A stretch of DNA of 64,000 nt from a bacterium (GCA_016124445.1 WGNR01000012.1:620001-684000), one strand, 5' to 3'. Shown: positions 26,357-36,837, counted from the first letter of the stretch. Numbers and translations are program-made. The notes: generated by a model not told the origin, from the letters alone.

Positions 26357-26384
26357 CAAGCGGAGGACGCCGTTCCTCCGCTTG
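26357..26384 (+). terminator. Possible terminator after trxA
   Basis: An 11-base-pair stem (CAAGCGGAGGA with TCCTCCGCTTG) around a six-base loop lies 55 bases after the trxA stop. It is followed by ATTTGT instead of a clean U-run, so it is a weak intrinsic terminator at best. Confidence 0.5.
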
Positions 26385-26508
26385 ATTTGTGCTAGCAGGC
26401 AGCAATTCAAAATCCCCCAGCCGTTAAACTCAATTCTCCAGGCTCAAGATGCCGATGCGAAAGGATGGCCGAGCAGTTTAAATTCGCCGCCTACTAGCAT
26501 CCTTTGAC

Positions 26509-27678
26509 ATGAAGCCGACCACTCGCCAATCCAATCCTACGCCACCGCGCAGCGAGCATGCCCAGCATGGTACGCCTGAGCGGCGAATCGATGACGCGCA
26601 TGTCGTCTCGATCGATCCACCGGCGCCCGAGGTATTGGGCGACGATCAAGGAATCGATCTGGCGGTGGCCGATCTCGATTCACTTCCCGATTGGCAGCGT
26701 CGGCAGATCAATCAGCTCGCACGGTTGATGCGTGATCGGCAAATGGAACTCGATCGGCGCGAAGCGGAACTGAATGCTCGAACGGCGAACTTCGAAAGTC
26801 AGCAGCGAAGCGCCGCGCTGGCAATGGCCGAGGACTTTGCCCCGCCCGAGCGACCTGCCAGGCAGCCATCCCCGGCAGCGGCGAGTTCTCCGCTGCGATC
26901 GATCGAAGAGACGATCCGCGCTTGGCGGCGAAAATGGCGTGGGCAAAAGACAGATATCCGCGAAGTCGAGCCGGAACCGACCGATAGCGTAACGGTGCGG
27001 CTCGAAAAGCTGACCGAAGTGGAATCGCAACTCGCTCAGCAATGGGCATTGTTGAAGAACTCGCAAGCGCTTCAGGCACTCCGCGAGAAAGAATTCGCCA
27101 GCTACACCCAGAAAGTCGAGCAAGAGCTCGAGCAGAATCGAATTCAGCAAAACCAGCTGCTGGAACATCAACAGCAGCAACTCGCTCGCCACCAGGAAGA
27201 TCTTACGCGGCGAGAAGACGAGCTGGCGGACGTGCAACAGGAACTGGAGCACGCATTTGCCGACCTGAGGGGCATTCGCGACCAGTTGGAGCTGGCTTGG
27301 GCCGAGATACGTGTTCGCATACCATCGGCCCTACGTCGCCGTCTGGATCATCAAACCGAATACGCGATCGATCAGTTTGACGAGAAAAGCCGAGCCCGAC
27401 ATCAATCGGCTCGCTCCGAAATTCGAGATCTGCTGCGTCAATTGGAACTGGCCAAGCTCGAGATCCAAGAGGAACAGGTTCAGCTCGAAGATCAAACCCA
27501 GCGTCAGGACCTGGAAGTCCGTCGAGCCAAGCGGGAGCTTGCCGATCGAGAAGCCCAGGTTCGTGCTCAACTGGCCCAGCTTCGCCGAGAACATGAATCT
27601 TTGAACGAGTCTCGGCTTGAGATGCTGCGGCAGCGATATCAGGAATTGACGCAACAGGTCACGCCCAAGGCAGCCTAA
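26509..27678 (+). CDS. Large coiled-coil protein
   Basis: A 389-residue hydrophilic protein. Residues 1-60 are Pro/Ser/His-rich and disordered-looking, then WQRRQINQLARLMRDRQMEL starts a long helical part made of Glu, Gln, Arg and Leu in heptads, interrupted around residues 105-140 by a Pro/Ala/Arg-rich linker. No signal peptide, membrane helix or enzyme motif is visible. The Q/E-rich coiled coil suggests a cytoplasmic scaffold or filament. I do not recognise the family. A hairpin that also serves the opposite gene follows at 27730. Confidence 0.7.
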   Translation: MKPTTRQSNPTPPRSEHAQHGTPERRIDDAHVVSIDPPAPEVLGDDQGIDLAVADLDSLPDWQRRQINQLARLMRDRQMELDRREAELNARTANFESQQRSAALAMAEDFAPPERPARQPSPAAASSPLRSIEETIRAWRRKWRGQKTDIREVEPEPTDSVTVRLEKLTEVESQLAQQWALLKNSQALQALREKEFASYTQKVEQELEQNRIQQNQLLEHQQQQLARHQEDLTRREDELADVQQELEHAFADLRGIRDQLELAWAEIRVRIPSALRRRLDHQTEYAIDQFDEKSRARHQSARSEIRDLLRQLELAKLEIQEEQVQLEDQTQRQDLEVRRAKRELADREAQVRAQLAQLRREHESLNESRLEMLRQRYQELTQQVTPKAA

Positions 27679-27729
27679 TCGGCTTGCTTCTCAATCAAAA
27701 CGGGCAGATGGCATCGGCGCATAAAAAAA

Positions 27730-27752
27730 GGGGGCGTTCAATGAACGCCCCC
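27730..27752 (-). terminator. Rho-independent terminator of the Gly/Met-rich gene
   Basis: A 10-base-pair GC-rich stem (GGGGGCGTTC with GAACGCCCCC) has a three-base loop; on the minus strand it is followed by a run of seven T (the A-run at 27723-27729). It lies 26 bases after the stop of the minus-strand gene. It could also slow transcription coming from the coiled-coil gene. Confidence 0.85.
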
Positions 27753-27778
27753 CGAATCGTGCTGAATCTTCTATTGAT

Positions 27779-28639
<861 letters not shown>

Positions 28640-29193
28640 GTGAAAACTGCTCCTCTGATTCGTCCTGTTGTGGCTGACGCCGGCGAATCGACTAACAACG
28701 TTGAGATGAATCCTTGACAAGATCCGTCTGCATTCGCCCACGTGAATCGGCAAACAACGGATACTTTTCCTACCAATTACGCAGGAAATCACGACCTCTA
28801 AAGCTTAATCGCTACCTACTCGGAATCCAATATTTTTGCAAACCAGATTTTGCGATCTTTGTGATGCGGGAAGTCGGCCCTCATTTTACCAGCTCGAAAG
28901 CTGATCTTTTCAGGATCCTGGTCGCCTAAATGACCAATTCGCGGAGATAAGCACCACCCCTCCATTTTAGCGGATAAAAACTCCACAAAGGAGATCGACT
29001 CGCCTTTAATGCGCTATTAACGTGCAATATTTTACGCATTCGATGGCCTGACCCGCATATTTTGGTTTGAAGCACCCCAGTTATGTGGATAATGTCGACT
29101 GCATCACCCTGGTGACCGGCGTCGCCGGGGTGGTAACCCTCCACAGTGTTGGACACCTTGGAAATTGCCGTTAGCCTACGAAGGAGTGGCACC
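28640..29193. other. Divergent intergenic region upstream of hppA
   Basis: A 554-base gap between two divergent genes. The part near 28730-28890 is AT-rich and likely promoter DNA. Close to hppA there is a hairpin with CCGGC/GCCGG (29116-29128) extended by CACC/GGTG, about 60 bases before the start codon, which may be a leader structure. A minus-strand open frame here has no coding character. No RNA gene is recognised. Confidence 0.45.
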
Positions 29194-31695
29194 ATGTATC
29201 TCGACATCGGCATTTGGTTGTTCGTTCTACTGGCATCTCTTACGGCCCTGATTCAGGCCTACTTCTTCTTTCTGGAAATGGCCAAGGCCGATCCCGGGAC
29301 ACCTCGCATGCAGGAAATTGCCGGGTTTGTTCGACAAGGGGCCAATGCCTATTTGACCCAACAGTACACCGTCGTAGCCATCTTCTTCGTAGCGATCGCG
29401 GCCGTCCTCGCTATACTCGCATTCGTATTTGAAGTGCAAAGCCATTGGGTCCCTTTTGCCTTTATGACCGGTGGACTCTTTTCTGGTCTGGCAGGTTGGG
29501 TCGGCATGAAAACCGCAACCCTCGCCAGCAGCAGGACGGCGGCCGGGGCAGAGAGGTCACTCAACCAAGGCCTACAGGTTGCCTTCCGCAGTGGTGCCGT
29601 GATGGGACTGACCGTGGTTGGCTTGGGACTGCTTGATGTCGCGATCTGGTTTGGCGTTCTGTATGGCGTTTTCAAACTGCCGCTGGTGGAAGTCACCGTC
29701 ACCATGCTTTGCTTTGGAATGGGTGCCAGCTGCCAGGCACTGTTTGCCCGCGTCGGTGGAGGCATCTTCACCAAAGCGGCCGACGTCGGAGCCGACCTGG
29801 TCGGAAAGGTCGAGAAAGGCATTCCCGAAGACGACCCGCGCAATCCCGCTTCGATCGCGGACAATGTTGGTGATAACGTCGGCGACGTCGCCGGTATGGG
29901 CGCCGACTTGTACGAAAGCTATTGCGGCAGTATTCTCGCCACCGCTGCGCTCGGCGTTGCCGCGTTCGCCACGCCGGGTCTCGCCGAGGCATCCGGCTAC
30001 GACACCGTCGCCGAGGCCCAACTCCGCGCTCTCTTTCTACCGATGATCATTGCGGCATGTGGAATGCTGTTGTCGATTGCTGGCGTTTACCTGGTTCGAA
30101 CGGAAGAAGGCGCTTCACAAAAGAACTTGTTGGCGGCCCTGTCGCGCGGGATTAACTCCTCCACCGGTGCGGTGGCAATTGTTTCGATCCTGGTGTGCAG
30201 TTGGATCATGCCCAAAGTACCCGGCGCATCGTATTCGCTTGGCCTCGTGATCCCAGGCGTCGCATTCAGCATTCTTGTCGGGCTGGCGTCGGGTTGGCTG
30301 ATCGGTAAATGGACCGAGTACGCCACCAGTGATGAGTTCACGCCGACCAAGAAGCTGGCCGAGCACTCCGAGACGGGACCGGCCACGATCATCATCGGAG
30401 GAATCGCCGACGGGATGCTCAGCGTTTGGCCGCCGGTTCTGATCATTGGCGTGGCCACGATCATGTCGTTTGGCTTCGCTAACGGCTGGTACTTCGACGA
30501 CCCTGCTCGCTTCGCCCTGGGGCTATACGGTGTTGGAATCGCCGCGGTAGGCATGCTTAGTACGCTGGGCATCACGCTGGCAACCGATGCCTATGGACCG
30601 ATCGCCGACAACGCAGGCGGCAACGCGGAGATGTCGCACCTCGATCCGGTTGTTCGTCAGCGAACCGATGCTCTGGACAGCCTGGGCAACACGACCGCCG
30701 CCACCGGCAAAGGCTTTGCGATCGGCTCGGCCGCACTGACCGCTCTGGCATTGATGGCGGCCTATGTCGAAGAAGTTCGCGAAGGGTTTCGACGCTGGGG
30801 AGAAAGTGTAGCCGTCGAGGTGCAATACGACACGCCTACGAAAGTCGCTCCCGGCTTTGTCGTGCTTAAAGAAAAGCACGACGGCGTCGATCACGTGCAC
30901 AGCTACCTGACGATGCCGAGCGATTTGCGAGACGACAAGATTCAGGAGATGTGGCGAGGCCTGGGAACAGACGGCAAACCGGTAGCGTTGGGCAATGATC
31001 TGGTTCGCTTCGCCGACCACGCCGAAGAACCGAAGCTCGAGTTTACCCCGACCGGGGCGCCGCTGATTCACGTTCATCAGGCGAGCCTGTCTGACTTCTC
31101 CAACTATTACGAGGCGAACGTGATGAACCCTAAGGTAATGGTGGGCATCTTTGTCGGAGCGATGGCAACGTTCATCTTCTGCGCGCTGACGATGAAGGCA
31201 GTCGGCCGGGCCGCGAAAGGAATGGTGGAGGAAGTTCGGCGGCAATTCCACGAGAAACCTGGCATCATGGATAACACCGAAATGCCAGACTACGCCGCTC
31301 CTGTCGAGATCAGTACCAAAGCGGCGCAAATGGAGATGGTCGTTCCATCACTCTTAGGTTTGATCACACCGATCGCCGTGGGCTGGCTGCTGGGTGTTGG
31401 CGGAGTTCTGGGGCTTCTGGTCGGTGCGTTGACAACGGGTTTCTGTCTGGCGATCTTCATGGCCAACAGTGGCGGCAGTTGGGACAACGCCAAGAAGTAC
31501 ATCGAGGCAGGTCACCATGGCGGCAAAGGAAGCGATGCCCACAAAGCGGCGGTCGTCGGCGATACGGTCGGTGACCCCTTCAAAGATACCAGTGGCCCGA
31601 GCCTGAACATCTTGATCAAGCTGATGAGCATGGTCAGTGTGGTGGTGGCAGGGTTCGTGGTGCGATATAGCTTGATCGCGCTGGGGATATTCTAA
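29194..31695 (+). CDS. hppA: Membrane-bound pyrophosphatase (K+-dependent type, ion pump)
   Basis: Hydrolyses pyrophosphate and pumps H+ or Na+ across the membrane. The ATG at 29194 has an AAGGAG box; the product is 833 residues with about 16 membrane helices. Substrate-site motifs are [47 protein letters not shown] and the C-terminal [37 protein letters not shown] has Ala and Gly where K+-independent enzymes have Lys and Thr, so K+ dependence is expected. The gate glutamate sits in ADLYES, the position of Na+-pumping forms. A ~110-residue hydrophilic insertion (coded by about 30780-31120) between helices makes it longer than the usual 660-770. Confidence 0.95.
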   Translation: MYLDIGIWLFVLLASLTALIQAYFFFLEMAKADPGTPRMQEIAGFVRQGANAYLTQQYTVVAIFFVAIAAVLAILAFVFEVQSHWVPFAFMTGGLFSGLAGWVGMKTATLASSRTAAGAERSLNQGLQVAFRSGAVMGLTVVGLGLLDVAIWFGVLYGVFKLPLVEVTVTMLCFGMGASCQALFARVGGGIFTKAADVGADLVGKVEKGIPEDDPRNPASIADNVGDNVGDVAGMGADLYESYCGSILATAALGVAAFATPGLAEASGYDTVAEAQLRALFLPMIIAACGMLLSIAGVYLVRTEEGASQKNLLAALSRGINSSTGAVAIVSILVCSWIMPKVPGASYSLGLVIPGVAFSILVGLASGWLIGKWTEYATSDEFTPTKKLAEHSETGPATIIIGGIADGMLSVWPPVLIIGVATIMSFGFANGWYFDDPARFALGLYGVGIAAVGMLSTLGITLATDAYGPIADNAGGNAEMSHLDPVVRQRTDALDSLGNTTAATGKGFAIGSAALTALALMAAYVEEVREGFRRWGESVAVEVQYDTPTKVAPGFVVLKEKHDGVDHVHSYLTMPSDLRDDKIQEMWRGLGTDGKPVALGNDLVRFADHAEEPKLEFTPTGAPLIHVHQASLSDFSNYYEANVMNPKVMVGIFVGAMATFIFCALTMKAVGRAAKGMVEEVRRQFHEKPGIMDNTEMPDYAAPVEISTKAAQMEMVVPSLLGLITPIAVGWLLGVGGVLGLLVGALTTGFCLAIFMANSGGSWDNAKKYIEAGHHGGKGSDAHKAAVVGDTVGDPFKDTSGPSLNILIKLMSMVSVVVAGFVVRYSLIALGIF

Positions 31696-31708
31696 GTCAC
31701 GTAGCACG

Positions 31709-32539
31709 TCAACTTTGGATCTGATTGGGTTCAACCAGCGCTAATTCGATCCAGCCGATCGGTTTGCCCACCCCTTCGATCTCGATCGGCGGAACGATTT
31801 GGCGGACGCGAAGTTTTCGATCGCTTAGCTCAAGTGTGTCCCCGATGCGGACCCACTGAAGCTTCGGCTCTGACTCTGATGTTTCGATTCGACCGTCGTC
31901 GCACTTCCAGCGGCTGACGACGGAGAGTTCGAGCTGCGCTCGTTTCCCATCGTGGTCGAATTGCCGCAAGGCCACGCGATGGTTCTCGACTTTGGTTTTG
32001 CTGACGTCGTAATTCTCTAGTCGACAGATTTCACCATCGCGATCTCCCAGGGTAATGACTCTCGAGTCAGCAGACGGCAACAAATCGGATGAGATCTGTC
32101 TTGTAAGATCAACGATGCGCCCCGTGTTCTTTGTGCAGATCACTTGAAAGACGTGATCGTAATAAGGAATCAACTCTCCGCGATGGAACGACATAGCTCG
32201 GGCCCCGCTCACATGACGAATATCGCTTGTGGGCAATCGCATCCCATACGAAAAGAAACCAATTCCCAATAGCCCATCGGATCCCTGTCCTAATTCGACA
32301 CGATCGGCCTCGCGCATCGGATTGGGCAAGTAGATCCCTCCAATGCTCGCTTGTTCGAGACAGAAATCGTACTGCTGTGGGTATTCGCCATGCCTTTGGA
32401 AATAGTCACCGCCAATCGGATGTGACCGATAGTATTCGTCCTTGGTGACGCGATTGGTCGGGAAATCGGCCTTGCCGCAACCCAAGCCGAGTAGCAAGAA
32501 GCCAATCAACACGAATCGATGTTGAAACGTCACGTTCAT
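31709..32539 (-). CDS. Secreted protein of unknown function, possible lipoprotein
   Basis: A 276-residue protein starting MNVTFQHRF at 32539, with a signal segment LIGFLLLGLGCGK whose cysteine could be lipidated, although the lipobox (LGLGC) is not ideal. The mature part has mostly beta-strand and hydrophilic character with SGARAMSFHRGELIPYYDHV near residue 110 and ends in LRVRQIVPPIEIEGVGKPIG. I recognise no domain. It is convergent with hppA, 13 bases apart. Confidence 0.65.
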   Translation of the reverse strand: MNVTFQHRFVLIGFLLLGLGCGKADFPTNRVTKDEYYRSHPIGGDYFQRHGEYPQQYDFCLEQASIGGIYLPNPMREADRVELGQGSDGLLGIGFFSYGMRLPTSDIRHVSGARAMSFHRGELIPYYDHVFQVICTKNTGRIVDLTRQISSDLLPSADSRVITLGDRDGEICRLENYDVSKTKVENHRVALRQFDHDGKRAQLELSVVSRWKCDDGRIETSESEPKLQWVRIGDTLELSDRKLRVRQIVPPIEIEGVGKPIGWIELALVEPNQIQS

Positions 32540-32994
32540 CGGGAATACTCCGTTTGGGGCTGATTGGAAATCGGCAAGGCTTCCAAGCAACTCGACGAAA
32601 ACGCCGGCGGCGGCGATTTTGGATTTGGCTGGTTCACAGAATAAACACAAACTTTTTTCAAATTCATGCTTAACGAAATTGAGGGGCAAATGCCTAGAGA
32701 GAAAAAAGCCCCGTTACGCCCCGGATAATCGATAACGCTCGATAAGCATTCTTAGATTTGATCACTTTTTTTGCCAAGTGATGCCCTTGGGGAATAATTT
32801 GTTTTACACAATAAGAACACGATTACAGGCAAGTTGTGCTTGAATAACGCTCACCATCGGAATCATTTTCCATCGCACGACTTCCACGGCACGACCGACG
32901 ACTCGTTGTCTTATTGACGTGATCGTCTTGGCCGTTTCCGCCCCGAATCTCGCCTGCGACCTGTTCGTCGCGCTTCGTATCCCCTGAGGTCCAG
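32540..32994. other. Divergent intergenic region upstream of the motor-like operon
   Basis: This 455-base gap separates a minus-strand gene from the ExbB-like operon. It is AT-rich between 32640 and 32830 and contains an inverted repeat ATCACTT-N8-AAGTGAT (32761-32782) that could be an operator, plus an A-run and GCCCCG block near 32703. No gene is seen in it; the only open frame (32823-33011, minus) has no coding character. Confidence 0.45.
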
Positions 32995-34701
32995 ATGTAT
33001 TTCAAGTTCAAGTGTCCTGAGTGCGGTCAGTCACTCAAGGTCCGCCAAGAGTTGGCTGGCCAGCGACGCAATTGCCCCTACTGTAAAAAATCTGTTCATA
33101 TTCCGCGGGTAGAAGACGTGCCCGAGGAACTCCCGTCGCTTCCTGAATTTGGCAGCAACGACCCACTTTCCAGCGATCCGCTCTCCAGCGACGGCGGGCT
33201 GGGGGGATTGGACTTAAGCAATTTGCAGACCGGCTCGACCGCAACTCGCTCCGCGCCCAAGAAGCCTGTCGCCGGCAAGAGGCCAGCGGCGACCACTGCG
33301 GACAAAGCGGCTCCCGCTCCCGCGGATACCTCTTCTGGCGATGGCGAATTCACCGATCCAAGTGACGTTGGCCTGGTGAGTACAGCCTTCATTGGATTGG
33401 TCGGAATGGTCGTCTTAATGGGAGCGACCTATGCCGTCAAAATGACCTATATCGGGAAGCTCTTCTGGGAAGGCCCGCTCCAGGGTGTCATCATTCAAGC
33501 GCTCAGTTCGTTTCTGTTCTGCTGGGCGATGGCCATCTTGTGGAAGAAACATCGCAAGATTGCCCGGCAGCGCGACTACCTGCTGATGGATGTTTTGCCG
33601 ACCGATATCTCGGAAGAAATCCGCGTCGATACGCTCAATCGATTTGTGGAAAACATCCGCAGCCTGCCAGGCGAACATGGTGAAAGCTTCTTGATCAACC
33701 GCGTCTTGCGAGGTCTCCAGCACTTCCGAGTTCGCCAAAGCGCCGCCGATACGGCAACGATGATGGCGTCGCAGTCGGACATCGACTCGAACAACGTCGC
33801 GTCGAGCTACACACCACTGCGGGTGCTCATCTGGGCGATCCCGACCATGGGTTTTATCGGTACGGTGCTTGGTATTAGCGTGGCGGTGACTTCGCTCGCG
33901 GGAGCCTTGTCAGGCGAAGATACGAAGCAACTGCTCATTTCGTTGAAGACGATGTTTGGCGGTCTCGGTACGGCGTTTAATACGACCCTGGTCGCGCTGG
34001 TGATGAGCATGATCATCAAGTTCCCGATGTCTTCGCTGCAGAAGAGTGAAGAGGGCGTGCTGAACTGGGTGGACGAGTACTGCAACGAAAACCTCCTTCG
34101 CCGCTTGAACGACGGACGCGAGAAGATCGAGGACAAGCCGACGTCGCCTTACGACACGAAGGTCTTCCGCCGGGCAGTCGAAGAAGCGATGGCCGCCCAA
34201 CAGGGCGAACTGGAAGCGTGGATCAAAAAGCTGGAACTGGTCGGCCAGACGATCACCGAGCAGACCTCCAAAGGCTGGGATGAAATCAACGGCAAGATCC
34301 TCGCCAGCCAGCACGAAACAACCAACCAACTGTTGGATGTGGTCAACGCCAAGACGGTCGAAATGCAGAAGCGCCAGGAAGAGCAGCAAACCTTAATGCA
34401 AGACCAACTGGGACAGATGCAAGAGGTTGCCGCGCAGCTGCAGAACACGCTCGGCCAGTTGGCCAATGCCGCGGTCGATTCCCATATCAAGGTCAACGAA
34501 ACAGTCACCGATACTTCGGACCGCCTGGAGAAATACCTCGGCGGTGTCGAACAAGGCCTGTCTGGGTTGACCGAAGTTCTCAACAAACTGGGCAATGAAA
34601 CGGTCGTCGTTCAGCAGGTTGAATCGCCTGCTTCTGGTGGTGGCGGCTGGTTCGGCTTCGGTGGAGGTAAGTCGAAGGCTCGCCGCAACGGGAAACGATA
34701 A
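32995..34701 (+). CDS. MotA/TolQ/ExbB-like channel protein with N-terminal zinc ribbon
   Basis: A 568-residue protein. Residues 7-30 form a zinc ribbon (CPEC and CPYC, four Cys). An Ala/Pro/Ser linker follows, then membrane helices near 125-150 and 165-183, a cytoplasmic loop with charged helices, and the two channel helices near 278-305 (MGFIGTVLGISVAVTSLAG) and 318-345 (GGLGTAFNTTLVALVMSMI). These match ExbB/TolQ helices two and three, including the Thr residues that face the proton path. The last ~190 residues are coiled coil (QEEQQTLMQDQLGQMQEVAA) and end in a Gly-rich, basic tail. It is directly followed, with no gap, by two ExbD-like genes. Confidence 0.88.
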   Translation: MYFKFKCPECGQSLKVRQELAGQRRNCPYCKKSVHIPRVEDVPEELPSLPEFGSNDPLSSDPLSSDGGLGGLDLSNLQTGSTATRSAPKKPVAGKRPAATTADKAAPAPADTSSGDGEFTDPSDVGLVSTAFIGLVGMVVLMGATYAVKMTYIGKLFWEGPLQGVIIQALSSFLFCWAMAILWKKHRKIARQRDYLLMDVLPTDISEEIRVDTLNRFVENIRSLPGEHGESFLINRVLRGLQHFRVRQSAADTATMMASQSDIDSNNVASSYTPLRVLIWAIPTMGFIGTVLGISVAVTSLAGALSGEDTKQLLISLKTMFGGLGTAFNTTLVALVMSMIIKFPMSSLQKSEEGVLNWVDEYCNENLLRRLNDGREKIEDKPTSPYDTKVFRRAVEEAMAAQQGELEAWIKKLELVGQTITEQTSKGWDEINGKILASQHETTNQLLDVVNAKTVEMQKRQEEQQTLMQDQLGQMQEVAAQLQNTLGQLANAAVDSHIKVNETVTDTSDRLEKYLGGVEQGLSGLTEVLNKLGNETVVVQQVESPASGGGGWFGFGGGKSKARRNGKR

Positions 34702-35520
34702 ATGTCCAAACGCAACAAAGATACAGGAGAGGACATCTCGCTCTTCCCGTTCTTGGCCGTGTTGGCATGCGTGATCGGCACGCTGACGATGATCATCGCT
34801 GCGCTCGCCGTCCAGTCTCTGGATAACGAAACGGTCGAACGCGCGATCGAGTACGAGAACAAGCAGGAAGAGCTGACCGCCAACATGGCCGAGCTCGAAA
34901 AGCTGAAAGCCGAGCTCAAGAAACGCGAAGACAAAATCAAGAAGGAGCATTCCAGCGAACAGAAACGGCTGGAAGATGCCCGCAAGCGTTTGAAAGAACT
35001 TCTCGCCCAGATGGAGAAGACCGAGAAAGAACTGGAAAAGATCTCGATCGAAGGTCCCAAGGTCGACGTCGCTGCCATGGCCGAAGATGTCACCAAAATG
35101 GAGGAAGAATTGAAGATGCGGCGAGAAAAGATCGCCCAGCTTCAAAAGGTGATCGACGAAAGAAAGCTACCTCCTAAGGAATCGGAAGTTTCGATTCTGC
35201 CCGGCGGAAGCGGCGTCGGTTTCACGCCTTCCTTTGTCGAGTGCGATGATGGCCGCGTTGTCATTCATGAAGATGGCAAGACGATCCCGGTGCGAACGGC
35301 CGAACTGAACACGAATCCCGATTTCGCCAAGATCTTGGCGAAAGTCAAAGGACAGAAAGATGGCACGCTCGTCTTCCTGATCCGCGACGACGGGCTGGGA
35401 ACCTACAACACGGCTCGCAACTTTGCGAACGCCAAAGGGGTCAAGAACGGCAAGTTGCCGGTCATCGGTGACGGCCGCGTCGACCTCAGTTACTTCACCA
35501 AAAAAGCGAAGAATTCGTAA
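34702..35520 (+). CDS. ExbD/TolR-like protein lacking the membrane aspartate
   Basis: A 272-residue protein with one N-terminal membrane helix. The segment DISLFPFLAVLACVIGTL (residues 11-28) aligns with the ExbD helix start, but the proton-carrying aspartate position is Ala19. After the helix comes a long Lys/Glu coiled coil (residues about 48-155), then a periplasmic domain with SFVECDDGRVVIHEDGKTIP near 178 and VFLIRDDGLGTYNTARNFA near 222. The ATG immediately follows the stop of the channel gene, so they are coupled. The C-terminal domain is shared with the next gene. The role in a motor complex is inference. Confidence 0.82.
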   Translation: MSKRNKDTGEDISLFPFLAVLACVIGTLTMIIAALAVQSLDNETVERAIEYENKQEELTANMAELEKLKAELKKREDKIKKEHSSEQKRLEDARKRLKELLAQMEKTEKELEKISIEGPKVDVAAMAEDVTKMEEELKMRREKIAQLQKVIDERKLPPKESEVSILPGGSGVGFTPSFVECDDGRVVIHEDGKTIPVRTAELNTNPDFAKILAKVKGQKDGTLVFLIRDDGLGTYNTARNFANAKGVKNGKLPVIGDGRVDLSYFTKKAKNS

Positions 35521-35586
35521 CCGACGATCCCTGGTTCTAAGCGGCCAGGTTTGATTGCGTTACTCAATAAAAGAACTGGCAATTCC

Positions 35587-36705
35587 ATGGCAAAGCGACA
35601 AGGCGCCGAAGAGGAAGAAGGACTCGATTCGCTGCTGGATACGATGTTCAATGTGGTGGGAATTCTCATCATGGTTTTGGTCATGGTCCAACTCGGTTTG
35701 CAGGAATCGGTCAAGCAGATCGCCAACAGCGTCCGCGTTGATCCAGCCGCGCTGGAACAATTGGTTGAAGATCTCGAAGAAGCGCAAAAAGAGAAGCTGA
35801 AGGTTCAGGAAGAATTGAAGAACGATGAACCGGATGAACAGGACCTTGAAATCCTGATCAAGCGGCTCGAGTCGCAATCGGTCAGCCAGAATGCGATTCT
35901 CGAATCGAAAAAAGGGGAATTGCAGAAAGCCCTGGTTGCTCAAAAAGACGCCCAGGAAATGGCCAAGAAGGCAGCCGAGAACAAGGAGAAGCGGGAAAAG
36001 CTTTCCGACGAACTGAAGGCCTCCATCGCACAAGTTGCCAAGTTGGAAGCAACCCTCGATGATACGCCTCCCCGTGCACAGAAGCCGGCCAAGGTAGTCA
36101 ACCTGCCTGATCCTCGCCCCGCTCCAGAAGGAATCAAGGAAGCAATTCTGCTCTGCACGGGTAACGAGGTCTACCCGATCGATGCCGATACAATTCGTGA
36201 CCGCGCTCGAAAGCTGACCGAGTTTCAAGCCGAACGGAATCTCCGCAAGTACGTCGACGACCCCAAGAAGGGAATTGACGCCGAAAAGTTCGTCGAAGAC
36301 TTCAATCGGCGTCCACTCATGGACGACTTCTTCATCGCGAGAATGTACGCGTCTGGCCGAAATCCCGCTTTGAAGTTTGAACCCAAGAAAAACTCCGGTT
36401 GCAAAATCGCCGAGATTCAAGCCCCCCGCTCACGATTTCAGCGTTTGGTGACGTCGGTCGATCCGAAGAAGTACTATTTCAAGTTCATCGTCCTACCTGA
36501 TAGCTACGAAGCCTACGTCGAAGCGCGGCACGTGACCGATGAATTGGGTTTTCTTGCAGGCTGGGTGCCGGTCGACGCAAACTACGAATACAAAACTTCA
36601 ATCGGCGGGAAAGTCAAATTCGGTCCCGAACCACCTCCGCCGGATCCGAACGCTCCCAAACCACCACCGCCGAAACCAGGCCCCAAGCCGAACGTGCTGG
36701 ACTAA
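35587..36705 (+). CDS. ExbD/TolR-like protein with the membrane aspartate
   Basis: A 372-residue single-pass protein, paralogous in layout to the gene before it. The helix LDSLLDTMFNVVGILIMVL has Asp18 exactly where ExbD has its proton-carrying Asp. A coiled coil follows (residues about 50-165), then the periplasmic domain with EAILLCTGNEVYPIDADTI near 198 and YFKFIVLPDSYEAYVEARHV near 298, matching the domain of the previous protein, and a Pro-rich tail (PPPPDPNAPKPPPPKPGPKP). I use the ATG at 35587; a TTG at 35551 is possible. The gap to the previous gene is 66 bases. A hairpin follows at 36797. Confidence 0.82.
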   Translation: MAKRQGAEEEEGLDSLLDTMFNVVGILIMVLVMVQLGLQESVKQIANSVRVDPAALEQLVEDLEEAQKEKLKVQEELKNDEPDEQDLEILIKRLESQSVSQNAILESKKGELQKALVAQKDAQEMAKKAAENKEKREKLSDELKASIAQVAKLEATLDDTPPRAQKPAKVVNLPDPRPAPEGIKEAILLCTGNEVYPIDADTIRDRARKLTEFQAERNLRKYVDDPKKGIDAEKFVEDFNRRPLMDDFFIARMYASGRNPALKFEPKKNSGCKIAEIQAPRSRFQRLVTSVDPKKYYFKFIVLPDSYEAYVEARHVTDELGFLAGWVPVDANYEYKTSIGGKVKFGPEPPPPDPNAPKPPPPKPGPKPNVLD

Positions 36706-36796
36706 AGCGATTGATTCCGCCGACTGGTCATCAGACTTGCTCGTTCCAGTTGGAATCTGAACGCAGAAATCTTGCACGCTTAGGTCGCAGCAACGA

Positions 36797-36833
36797 GACT
36801 CCCGAAATACGCACCGTCCGTTTTTCGGGAGTC
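36797..36833 (+). terminator. Possible terminator after the motor-like operon
   Basis: An 11-base-pair perfect stem (GACTCCCGAAA with TTTCGGGAGTC) encloses a 15-base loop, 91 bases after the operon. There is no T-run after it, so efficiency is uncertain. Confidence 0.5.
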
Positions 36834-36837
36834 GTCG

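Noticed and set aside
32995..36705. Zorya-type phage defence (ZorA/ZorB)
   Set aside because: The channel with long coiled tail resembles ZorA, but there is no OmpA-type ZorB, and no ZorC, ZorD or ZorE near it; two ExbD-like proteins are present instead.
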